Source: Myxocyprinus asiaticus (lineage: Eukaryota > Chordata > Actinopteri > Cypriniformes > Catostomidae). From it: DNA of 64,000 nt. Positions 23,301-36,100 of the stretch are shown piece after piece (the first letter of the stretch is position 1; each line of letters starts with the position of its first letter). The translations under genes were made by a program, and so were the position numbers. The stretch lies in NCBI RefSeq assembly GCF_019703515.2, contig NC_059382.1, positions 18,281,001-18,345,000 on the forward strand, read 5' to 3'. The notes beneath the pieces were generated by a model. That model did not search any database and was not told the origin of the DNA. It saw only the letters and a program-made list of their open reading frames with translations.

Positions 23301-26300
23301 CAGGAGCTTCAGTTAATAATATTCACAACCATCAGAATGGGGAAAAATGTGATCTCAGTGATTTTGACCGTGGCATGATTTTTGGTGCCAGACGGGCTGG
23401 TTTGAGTATTTCTGTAACTGCTGATCTCCTGGGAATTTCATGCATAACTGTCTCCAGAATTTACTCAGAATGGTGGCAAAAACAAAAAACATCCATTGAG
23501 TGGCAGTTCTGCAGACGGAACTGCCTTGTGAATGAGAGAGTTCAACAGAGAATGGCCAGACTGGTTCAAGCTGACAGGAAGGCTATGGTAACTCAGATAA
23601 CCACTCTGTACAATTGTAGTGACTAGAATAGCATCTCAGGAAGCACAACACATCGAACTTTGAGGCGGATGGGCTATAACAGCAGAAGACCACTTCAGGT
23701 TCCACTTCTGTCAGCCAAGAAGAGGCTGCAGTGGGCCAACCATCTGTGTATCTCAGCAGAAATCGAGGTTCATCAGACCAGGCTGTTTTTCCAGTCTTTA
23801 ACTGTCCAGTGTTGGTGAGCCTGTGCACACCAAATGTGTATCAGATCACATTTTTCCCCATTCTGATGGTTGATGTGAACATTAACTGAACCCCCAGACT
23901 TGCTTCTGCATGATTTTATGCACTGTACTGATGCCACACAATTGGCTGATTAGATAATCGCATGGGACCCACTTTATATTAGGTGGCCTTAACTACTATG
24001 TACTTAACCATTTGATACAATGTACTTACTATGTACATACATGTTGTTGCACTGTAATTACATTTAAAGTACTTGCATTTAATTACATTCATAGTTACAC
24101 TGTTAACTTTACTCCTAATCCTAACCCTAACCTTACTCCAAAACCTACCCATATCTCAAACTCAGTAGCAGCAAATGTGCAGAACAACATAGTCTTGTAT
24201 GCATTTAATGTTAGTACATAATAGTTAAGGCCACCTAATATAAAGTGTGACCATCGCATGAAGTAGGTGTACAGGTGTTCCAAATAAAGTGGTCACTGAG
24301 TGTGTATACTGTATATGTGGCATTGGTATTACCATTTGATGATGCCATCACTGTACCATAGTTCCACTCAAGTATTTTTTAAATAAATTTGAAAGATATT
24401 TTGGGATATATGGAGAGTAAACTCAAAAGAAACTTGATTTCAATGGGACAATTTATAAAAGAGAGGTTTCACATATAATTTACATGCACATTTGCTCTGC
24501 TCATGTTTCATGAATAAGGCAAACTGTGTGCAAGTGTATGAGTTTTCTGTATATTATTCGGATGACATTCTATATTCACCTCATGTGACAACAGCATAGT
24601 ATCCTACATTTAATGGCTGCATACAGTCCTGTATACAATTATAAAAACGGCGTGCAGTATACAGCAAATACTGTAGAAGTGGACGATATGCACTATGATG
24701 GCATATTATTTCAGTGATATATCTTTTGGCACATGGCAAACCATTTAACCGTTGACAGACAAGCAATCTGATGGTCTGTTAATGTCATCTCACAGAAAAA
24801 TGGCAGCGATAAATGGCATGTTAACAGAAGCGTGAGTGAAATGGAGCGAAGAGAGAGGAGACTGCGAGACGGTCTGAATGCATCAAGTATGAATGTGACT
24901 GATGTAAAGCATTTGAAAACCTGCGCGGTGCTCCTGTAAAAGAAGCATAGAGCTGGTGAAGTAAACCCATGGGAATCACACTGTTCCGCTAGAGAGGATG
25001 TGTTTACTTAGGGTCTGTGGAGAGACATCACTCAACTCTACATCGCTGCTGTAACAATCCTGTGTTTAAAACACTCGTAATAGCAATCAACCCACACACT
25101 GAAATAAATGGCAATCGCTCTAATGACACTTTGTGAGCCGCATGTGCGACCAATCAAAAGAGAAAAACACAAAGTGGTCCAGGTTTCATTTGCACACATT
25201 TGACACTGAGAATTTGATTTGCATGATGGAAGCATGTTGCAGAGAAAAAGCAATGAATAATACTGTGAAATGACAGATATGTGTAAATAATGTAACAAAT
25301 ATATGTATAACATCAGTTAATTATTTATGAACTAACATGAACTAATGAACAACAGTATACTTATAAAATAATTGACCAAAATTAATAAAGCTATTAAAAA
25401 TGACTGTTCATTCTAAGTTCATGATACCTAATGCATTAACTAGTGTTGACATATACAACCTTATTATAAAGTGTTGCAAACACTCTCACTTTCAAAAAAG
25501 ACTATGCACATGTAAGCTTTCAAAAAAAAAAAAAAAAAACTTAAAAAGCTGTATATCTGCGAGGAGTCTTATTCTTGAGATGAGGATGGTGCAGAGGCTG
25601 TGTATATGTTGTACTGTGTGTGTGATTGTTGACAGACGTGGGAGAGTCTCTGTACAGCACTGTGACAAGCCTGAGCGCTGGAGAGAGTTACCTGGGCAAC
25701 AGCGGCTTTGTGTTTCTTCATGAGTTCGTTCATGTCCTCCTGGTCCTCCTCCATACGAGACTGCAGGTCATTCTTTTCCCTTTGCAAACGACTCAGCTGC
25801 TCCTCAAGCTGCATGAGAGAACCAAACAACAGCATTAAAACACATGAACACGCATATTGAAATAAAGTCTTTAATGGAAATATGTGTTCAGTCAACATGA
25901 TTTTGCAACATATTTTACAGCCTTAATCGGATTTATTTGAATGAAACAAGATAATTAACAACATAAAATCTTGCCGGAACTTGATTTTTTTTTCGTGGCC
26001 ATTTTTAAAAGCGGCCGTTACATCGCAACCTTACATAAAAAGAGTCAAGATTACAAAGACAAACATTATTTTATTATTTAATACCAATTAATAGGAACAT
26101 GGAAATGATTATTAAAACAGCAAATGATTAAATAATGATTTACTGGAAGTATGTTTATATTTCATGTTCAATTAGAATTCATTCATGTTTTTTGAGGGCT
26201 TTTTGCCTTTGTTATTGATACAGACAGCAGAATGTTACAGGATATGTTTTTTTCTTTTTTCTTTTTTTGTGGGGGGGGGGGGGGGGGGGGACTTAAACCT

Positions 26301-29300
26301 GCACCTCTCATATTAGCACCTCTCTTTAATATGTTTGAACCATGTGCAGCTAACCGCTTGGCCAGTGCTCTGAATTCAGCTTTCATTTTTAGTTTCAAAC
26401 AAACCCCAACCCCTTTTATTCCTAAGAGAGATAATTTTCTTGTCACCTTCTTACTAAACAGTGGCTGCTCAATTGTATAAATCCATCAGAACACAAAATA
26501 CAGCGCAGTTCCTCACAATTAAAGCTCTCCCAATTAGAAACTAACACTTCACTGCCTGCTCTGTCACACAGTATCAGAGGTCTAATTCCATTCAATAATA
26601 ATTACCTCAACAATTCACTTCGCTAAACTCTGAGGAGTAACTTTGAAATGTAGTAGTAAAAGCAATAAATGTAGACATCAAATGTTACTAATTAGTTTGT
26701 AAGCATAAAAGCAGGAAATGAAATACATTTTGAACAAATATGATCAATTTGGTTTTTCCCATGTGGAAAACAGGCACACTTGATGGTACACACCCATTCA
26801 TTTTCAGTCAAGAGAGACGCTTTAATTGCTGCAAATTGGCATTTCACAATGATCTTTTTATTGATTCTTTCTTAGACTGAGTGTGTTTTACCGTCTGCTG
26901 TTCTAGCAGCTCAAATCCCCATGTGTAAAAAATGAGTCACAAACAGAAACAAGATTGTCAAAGACTGACAAAAAAAAAATCTTTAAAATACAATTACCAC
27001 AGCCAGACACTCCAGCCTAAGAAAAGAAAGTGTACAATTTAAAGTCTTCCCTTCTGAACTTTCAATCCATCGTCTCTGAGCAATGAAGCAAGACCACATT
27101 GTCTTAAAATGCTGACAACAAAACAACATCTTTTACACTCTTGTTCACAAATCAGTATGCAGTAATATCAAAGGGGATGTTTTCAACTTTTTTGTATCAT
27201 TTTATTTTTTCCCTTCAAATTTTTTTAGTTTAGTTTTACATGACCATTTTCCATTCTCTCTCTGAAACTTACAATTAAAATGGCTGTTATTGCTACAGTA
27301 ATTTTATGACTTTTTAATTAAAATTCCTCTGATATGATTGACTAACATCCACATACTGGTCATTTATCAGAGAGGGCAAAGTTGTTGAAAACCCAACTGG
27401 CATTAATATGTAAACATAGGCATTCATGTTATGTGCTCATGTGACTTTATAATGAATTAACCATTCTGCAGCTTAGTTTTCATAATGTATGCCATTACAA
27501 AAATGTACCATGGTAATCATTTTGACAAAATTCCCAATTTTTGTCACCGTTCTGGTTACTACTGAAAAACAGTAGCTTTTACCTTTTATAATTGTAAATT
27601 TAAATGTTTCTCCTTAAAACAGTGTAAGGGGAGGTTCAGACACAATGCGTCCTTGGGTTCTAAAAGCTAGATGCAGTGCCACAAATAAGGCAGAACGCTG
27701 GTGTCTTTAGACGCTTTTTTAACAGTTGAACTTCTTTTTAACTTTACGTGGCATCTAAAAACTGCGACGCTCCTGCATGAGGCGTTGTAGTATGCCAAGA
27801 CGTCTGTATAGCACGTTTACTTAAGAAAACTTTTGAAAAACAGCGCAGACAGACGCAAAAACACGTTTTCTAAAGAAGATAACAAAATTATTGAATTTAC
27901 ACACAGTGGTGATTAAATTTCTGCAAGGTTGGGTGGATTGGGGAGAAAGGTTTGCATTGCAGGTGTTAAGAGTATATCTATATAGTACAAGTTTATATTT
28001 CAAAAGAGTAAATAAAATGTAAACTTGAAAAAAAAAAAAATTCCACTGATATAGATCTGTAAAGTCCTGCACCTTTAACACTCTCTGACAGGTCACTGTA
28101 TCAAACCTGTGTCACCTTCTAATCCTCTAGTGGAAATCCATGATCACTCAGGGAGGATGAGAGACAGACCCTTTAGTTAATCAGAGGAGATAATGACCAG
28201 ACCATTTATCATGGTCCAGCTAATCAATATGACAATATTCAGAAAAGATTAGGATTAGCTATACCCAAAACAAACGTGACAAAGAATACTTCACTTCACC
28301 AGAACAATGCATCAGCATGGCTGTAGCTTTCAAGAAAATTAAAACATTCACTGCAACCTTCTGTCAGTGTCTCCTGCTCCAGAGAGCTGAGCAAATATAA
28401 CATGCAACAACAACAATATGGAGGCAGAGTCAGGGAAACAGCATCTGCAAAATTTGGCTGCTTCCATCTCTCCTGATATTTCTTCATAACATGCTACAGG
28501 GAGGACTTAATTACACAATTGTCCCCACAATTAAATAATAATGAACCAATGACAGAATAATTAAAGTGTAATGTATTTCACAGTGATGCATCCTGTTCAA
28601 ATTAGATCCCAGATCGGAAACGTGCCATTATGGACGGAAATCATTTCCCTGTGGTAAATAATTGAAATGACATCCTGGCTGCCACTGAAGGTGGATGAAG
28701 ACAGGTGGTGTGGTGTATGTTTGTGAGATGATCTTGCTCTGAATCTTAAGTAAAAGCAGCAAAAAAGACAGCCTCTGATCCTCTTTCAAAGACAGATAGG
28801 GTAATATGCATTATAAAAAGTCTTTCGAATGCAACTTGTAAATATATATTGTATGTAAAAAAATAAATAAAAATGGGTTTGTCTTAAATGCTGTGGCAAA
28901 AATCACACATTCATATGACTAAATTTGGTCAGTCCAATTGACTTCTGAAGATCACCTTTTACAAATAATTTGCTTTAAACTGAACATTCTGTCATCCCAT
29001 CCTCATGATGCTCAAAACTTGGAAAGAGTTAAAGCTGCTCTTTTTCAAAACATTCCATGAAAACGCATGGTGATTTTGCTTGGTTTATTAAGAAATTCTC
29101 ACCCTTGCAGGCAAAACAAATACAGTACCACTAGACTAACACGTCCTTGTTAAAAAAAAACTTTGAAAAAATTAGTTAAAACTGACAAAAAAATCAAAAC
29201 ACAAAACAAAAAACAAATAAATATGCATGAGACCCCTGGCCAGGGTTTACACTTACCGCCTGCTTGGATTTGGAGATGTCATCCATTTGGACATGGAGGT

Positions 29301-32300
29301 CTTCAATCTCCACTTCCATAGACTTTCTGGCTTTGACTGCAGCTGCACATGTGAACTCAGACTCCTCAAGCTGTGAAGCACACACATACAGTAAATGAAG
29401 CGTTTTTACAAAGGTGAGGTTTACTTTTTAGTATTGGACATCACGTATGATGCTTTTAACAGCAGACCTCAGGGAAGCTGTGGAACAGAAATCAGACCTG
29501 GTTTTTGAGCTGCGTGATCTCTCTCTTGCTTGGAGCATTGTTCTTCAGGTGATCCAACATGATCTGAGCGTCAGCCAGCAAGGCCTTTGTGCGCTTCAGG
29601 TCTTTCCTCAAACGCTTCTCTGTCTCCACATCTCTGTGGCTCACCTGAAAAACACCAAACAGTGATGCTTTGTGTACTTTTTAAAATACCCTACACATTC
29701 AAAACCTTAACTGGAGACACTACAGGCATAAATGATGAATTCGGTTGAATTTAATATTTGTGACTTTCAAAAAAGATCCCAGCTCCACTATCCAAAAAAA
29801 TGTTTAGGATTATATCTAACGTTCGGCAGGTAAATTAGCAGACAGCATTTCGCCATACCCATTTTCTAAGTGAAATTTTGCTCATATAGGAAATGTAAAA
29901 AAAAAAAAATAAAGATTAATTAAGGTAAAGACCCCATTTTTTTTTATTTGCTTCTTAAATGATATTGCTGCAAATTATGTTTTTTTTATTATTATTATTA
30001 TTGTTTCACTTTAGCACTTTATAAAGCAATTGTGAACAGTATGCAAAATCACAATATTTGTTATATGTGTTTTCATATAGAAGTTCCTTTTTGCTAAAAG
30101 GAAAAATTGTAGCCTATTAGTAGTTGTAACTTTCCTTAAGAATAAGCAAATATAGCTGCACAGGATTATTCTTGGCCTACAGTATGAGAGATAAGGCTCA
30201 GCATGTGAGTGTGGGGTTGAGTGCTGTACCTGCTCCTGAGCACTCATCAGCTTAGCTTCCAGATCTCTCCTCTCCCGCAAGACCTTCTGCTTGTCTTCAT
30301 ACTCCTCCTCCAGCTGCACCTCCATTTGCTTGAGCTACACACACATACACACAGGCACGCACACACAACCATCATAAAAAAACATCATGGAGGTCTCTGA
30401 GAAGTGGGTCTGCTCAGAAGAGTCAATCCAATTATATACCATAATTTCATACAAATAAACACATTCCCTAAGCATCTTCAAGTGTCAATCTAGAGAGTTG
30501 GTCATGTGAAGGAGGGTAATTATGGGATGCACTGTACTGGCACTTGATTGGTTAAGTGGAAAGGAGGGAAAGGTGAACCGTACGTGATGAAAATAAAATA
30601 GCAACCCCATGAATTATACATCAAAACAAAACTCAATGAGTTCAGCTTATCTGCACCTCCACGGCAAAGACACTCCACAAATGCCCAGCTGCCTTCTCCA
30701 ACAAGAGCTGTGCTTAATGAGATTTTTTTTTTTCAACACATGGCCGAATATGTCTTGTTTATTTATGTTGTATGATAGTTAAAATGAGCTCTGCATAAAA
30801 ACCCAACATCAGCAATTAAAATATTTTCAACGGAACATTTGCACTTCTAAAACTGAAGTACATTCTGTGGATGCTTAATCGTGTTTAGGAGTGTTAGCAG
30901 GTGATCTACAACAATAAAAGAAAAGGTCTTACGTTCACTTTGCACGTGTGACACATAGAACATAAAGTAATGAATCATACATGAATACCCAGAAACTCTA
31001 ACATGCCCCAAGGTTTTAAAAAGAACAACAAAAACAAACCAAGCCAAACCAAACCAAACAAAAAAACAAAACAAAAAAACAAACAAAAATCGGGTAATAT
31101 TTATTTGACAGTTTGCTTTTTACACTACTGTATATTACATAAATCTAATTAATGACCAGTAAAATCAATCATGTACTACAGAAATTCAATGTATGTGTAT
31201 TTATAAGCAGCTTGTACACAGTGGCAGCTGGTCAGAGCTAAAAAAATTATAATAAAATAACGTAACAACAAAAGTGATAAAAAATGTTTTAATAAATTTA
31301 CCTAATAATATACATAACTCAGATGCCTTTAATTTTTGAGTTTAAATTATTGTATGAATCGGTATGAATGCCAGAAGTGGCTGACAGCATAAAGCCTCCT
31401 GCCATTAGTAAACTGACCAATCAAAATGGATATTCAAATTAAGCAACTTCATCTGGTTCTGTTCAAACAGCATCCAAAAAAGACCAAATGAAGACAAAAT
31501 GGAATTTGCCTCATCCTGTGTTCATAATCATTCATTATCAGAAGTAACCATTCAAGCCAATCAGCTTTCAGTATCATGTTTACACTTCATCAAGCCTGCT
31601 TATTGTTGACGCGACAGGTGAAGAGAAACTTTCAAAATATGCCAAAGATGGAATAAAATGCATTGGAAGATCTAAAAGCATGTGAAAAACTCAATGAACT
31701 AATGGAGGATGGAATTCATCTGCACATACTGTGTGAGGTGATTAGATGTTACTGTACATGGAATGGGGCCCTCCATTCATTTATAAATGTTTGCAGTGAT
31801 TGAAGTCTTTAACTGGCGCTGCGTTATTTGTTCTGTTAGTTTGTTGTACTGACAAGTGTTGAGTTGGTGATTGGAAAGATTATAACACAACAGTAGTTAT
31901 CAAGACTATATTAAGATATCAGGGAGAGATCATCTGTGTACAAGAGCATAATTACCAGCGATAAACATATAATAAAACATGATATTTAGACCCACAGCAA
32001 TATTTTATTGGTTTGATCTTTCAATCCTGATTTATATATTTGCCTCCCCGGAAAATTCTGTCATGGATCGCCTCTGCTCGTACACACACACACACAATGC
32101 AGAGCTAACATAACAAAGGTTGTAAGTTAAGCTCAGTTAAAGGTGTCATACCTTCTTACTGCAGGACTGTCTGATCTCCTCCACCTCGTCATCTTTACTC
32201 TCGATTTCTTTCGAATGTGTCTGTCTCAGTCTCTCCATCTCCATCTCCAGACGAAGCTTGGCCTGCAGGTCACAACATCAGCACCTTAGTGCATGCAAAT

Positions 32301-33119
32301 ACACACCTTCTGCACATATCAATGCAATGACATATAGTGAAATACACATTATGTGCATTCAAATGCATGTGCAAAATAGCCCTGTGTCACAGACCAATAA
32401 AATGCTTCATAATAATTATTAATGTATGCAGACTGCGAATACTGAGTTTCTTCATACTGACACATAAGCCGAATCTACATGCATTAGCATATTATACATG
32501 ACAGGTGAAAATTGTATGCATGGACAATGGGCATTATTTCAAGAAATAATACATTAAACATCAACCATATGAATACAATGTATGCCTAACAAAGTAACCA
32601 TTTATTTCTTTACATTTCTCATAAGTGTACAGCTGGTCGGAATGTGCCGTGTATCTGTGGGTTTACTAAGCTGTACTTTGGAACAATATTTTCCCAAAAA
32701 ATTAGCTCAATCTAAAGAAGACTTCCTTTGGGGATGTCCAGGGATGTAGTTAATTGGAAAAATTCTTCATATATAAAATATATACTATTTTCTTGTTCTG
32801 AACCAGTGGCGTAAATTAGAACCTAGAATATTACAGATTATTCTTTGACTTCAAATATATATTTATAAAATAGTTTAAAATATTCATAAATTCAGATTTC
32901 TGAAAGTGTGAAAGAACTGTTTGAATGCGCCGCCTTTCTGTTGTTAAGGAAAATATGTTTAAAAAAAATTTGGCCCATCCATTTTTATGGAGGTCCACCC
33001 AAAAGTAATTTCCTGGCTACACCCTTGTTCTGAACTTACTGTATCTCATTGAGACAGTTTGGGTAGGGATTGTATAAAAACAGTAGAAATCAATAGAAAG
33101 TTCTCACCATGATAGGAAT

Positions 33120-33190
<71 letters not shown>

Positions 33191-36100
33191 ATCACCTGCT
33201 CCAACATCTGAATGGTGCCCGCCTGCTCATCAAGCTCTTCCTCCTGATCTTTGACCTTTGCCTCAAGGTCTCGAAGCTGCTTTTTAACCTTGGCCAGTGA
33301 GGCCTCGTCCTTTGACTCCTGCGAGTTCAGATCCTGAAGCTCCGCCTCCATCTGCTCCAGCTTTAGACTGACAGCACATATTTCCAGATCCTTATCCTGA
33401 GAGAGCAGAGGAAAACTTGTTTAGAACACATGTACGTCAGAGCTGGGAAAAGCCTGTGAGCGAGAGATATCAAAGCGAAGGATAATATAAGAGAGGTGGT
33501 TGACCTCCAATTGTTGTCGAAGGCTGAACACTTCCCCGGTCAGCATGTCTTTCTCTCTGCTCAGTTTTTCCCGTTGACTCCTCTCTCTCTGCACCTCCTC
33601 CTGAGCCTGGGTCTGCTCAGAGTCAAACCTGCACACATTAAACACCCAGTCAACAACCTCATTTTCAGGAGAGAAGAAACTCTGATCTGTTCAGCGTGTA
33701 AAACTGCAATGTTTCACTGTTATCAGATGGTCAATACACAGAGCACTATGTACCGCAGTGTGAAACGTACTGAATCTAACCTTTCACCAAAAGATGATCT
33801 CTAATCTCTAACCCTATAAAGGTTTTTGTATCCTGGTGGATTCAAACATTTAAGAGGCTAGAGAGAGGAGCAATGAGTGAGTCAGTCAAATGTTTGTGAA
33901 TAATATTGAAAAGGGTCCCTGCAAATACTAAGGACATGAGACTTTGTATATAAAGTCTGGCATCAACTCAGTCTTTATCTAAAAGTAAAACGGCAGCATT
34001 TTTTTATTTATTTATTTTTTTTTTTTTTGAGAAGGCAGGCAAGCTCCTATCTTTCAATGTTATTTTCATGATTTCTACAAGCTATAACATTTAAAAATAA
34101 AGTGTTATTTTAGAAAAGAAATTGTAATTTATTATGTGGGCCCTAATGTGTTGGAAAACAGCAATGAATTAATTTTCAGAGGTACCTTTATATGCTTGCT
34201 CTTTTTAGGATGATGATCAAGAGATGCAAAGATGCAAATAATCCTTAAATATCTGTTCACTTTTGCATTTTTTAATGGTTAGTTTTCGTACCAACTGCGA
34301 ACCGAACATGAACCGTACCCCAGATCACCTGTTCATTAGATTCGCCGGTGGACATCCGGGTTTGGAAAATCGCTTACACACCAACCAAACAAACTGAACT
34401 CTGACATTAAATGGACTCGGCTCTGAACCAAAAGCTCTAGTGTGAAAGCATCCCAAGATGAAAATGCAGTGGACTATAGCCATTTGCAACAAACTCCTTA
34501 AATTAAGAACAACTTAAACTAAAGGTTTAATTACTTTAAAGGGTGTAGTAAAACAGTATTAAACACCATACCAAACCATTAAAATATGACCTACCTGCTT
34601 TTTCTAAAATAGCCAAGCATAGTAGAGCTCTGGGAAATGGTAAAACCCATCTAAGCCTTACAGTATTGTATGTGACGTGCTTGTCAGGAGGGGCATTAGT
34701 TGAAAGAGTTCTGATTGGGTTAACATGTAAGTGGGCGACAATGTGCGGGGAGGGTGAGCTATGATGCTTAGACGCAAATCAGTTATTTTCCTTTATTTCC
34801 TAATTCTCTTTCTCCCCCCCCCCCCATCTCTCTCTTTCAATTTCAATTTAAAGTTCTTTATTAGCATGATTGTGTTTACATACAATATCAAAACATTAAT
34901 ACACAAAACAGATAATGACAAGACAAAAAATAATAATAAAACAGTAACAAATAACAATAAAATAGAATTAAAATAAGGTGCCAGGTAATGAATAAAATAA
35001 AATAAAAACTATAATAACAATATACACTATACATTGTAAAATAAAATAAGCATTTAACAAGACATTATGAACATAAAAAAAATACTATGAACGAAGTACA
35101 TTAAGGCAGTAATTGGTTTCTGAGGGTGTGCACTTCAAAAATGTATTTTGTTGCAACTGATGCATGATTGTCCTCCCCCAGTAACACCTGCATTTGATCT
35201 GTTTCTGCTGAACTGGGAAACTGTGGCATGAGGTTTGAGAGTTTGTCAAAGTACCTCTCTCTCACTTCTGTAAATTTCTCACAATGAAGGAGAAAGTTTA
35301 TCTCTGTCTCGACCTCACCAGTGTCACAGTGAGCACAGACTCATTCTTCCTTTGGAAGCCATGTTTGTCTGTGTCTCCCAATTTCTATGGCCAGACTGTG
35401 ATCACTAAGCCTCTATTTGGTGAGGATCCGTCTGGTGAGGACCCCAAACCTCACATATGTACAGAGCAATAGACATAATAATACTATCAAAGATTTTACA
35501 CCAAATTGTTACAGGAATGTCTATTTGGGTAAATTTGCCCTTAATAGCATAGAATGCTCTTCGAGCTTTCTCTTTTAGTGCATTCACTGCCAGACCAAAA
35601 CCCCCTGAAGCACTGATTTTAAGACCGAGGTAGTCATAGTGTAGGGTGTGTTCTATTGTAGTGTTTCCCAGAGTGAATGTGTATCTGGTTTCCTGTAATC
35701 TGGCTTTTTCCTGGGAGATCATCATTTTAGTTTTTTTCAAATTGACTGTCAGGGCCCAGTTCTGACAGTAGTTCTCCAGCAGGTTCAGGTGCTGCTGTAG
35801 CCCTTGTGCAGTAGCTGACAGCAACACCAGATCATCTGCATAGAGAAGAAATTTAACTTCAGAATTATTTAGTGTAAAACCGATGTTGCAGATTGTTCCA
35901 GTAGCACTGATAACTCATTAATGTGAAAGTTGAGCAGAGCTGGACTCAAACTGCAGCCCTGTCTCACTCCACGCCCTTGAGTGAAGAATTCTGTTCCTTT
36001 ATTACAAATTTTAACACTGCACCTGTTGTCCGAATACATAGATTTGATATAGTGTCGTACATTTTACCCCAATGCTGGATTGTAGAATTTTATAATATAG

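Larger units (their letters stand above)
23189..24304 (+). mobile_element. Tc1-like element, internally deleted, with inserted MITE
   Basis: The left end begins CACTAACTGACCACTTTATA. The right end, after removing the inserted MITE, carries the inverted copy (AAAGTGGTCACTGAGTG). It retains an N-terminal transposase part but has lost most of the catalytic domain. A related 5' fragment lies at 51281. Confidence 0.85.

Noticed and set aside
24118..24142. TAACCCTAACC-like motif resembling telomeric repeat
   Set aside because: Only a few imperfect units, inside a MITE with clear ends; this motif is part of the element and not an interstitial telomere.
29447..29665. 72-codon plus-strand open frame with plausible composition
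   Set aside because: It is the antisense of myo18a exon 18, whose minus-strand reading matches the family and has proper splice sites.
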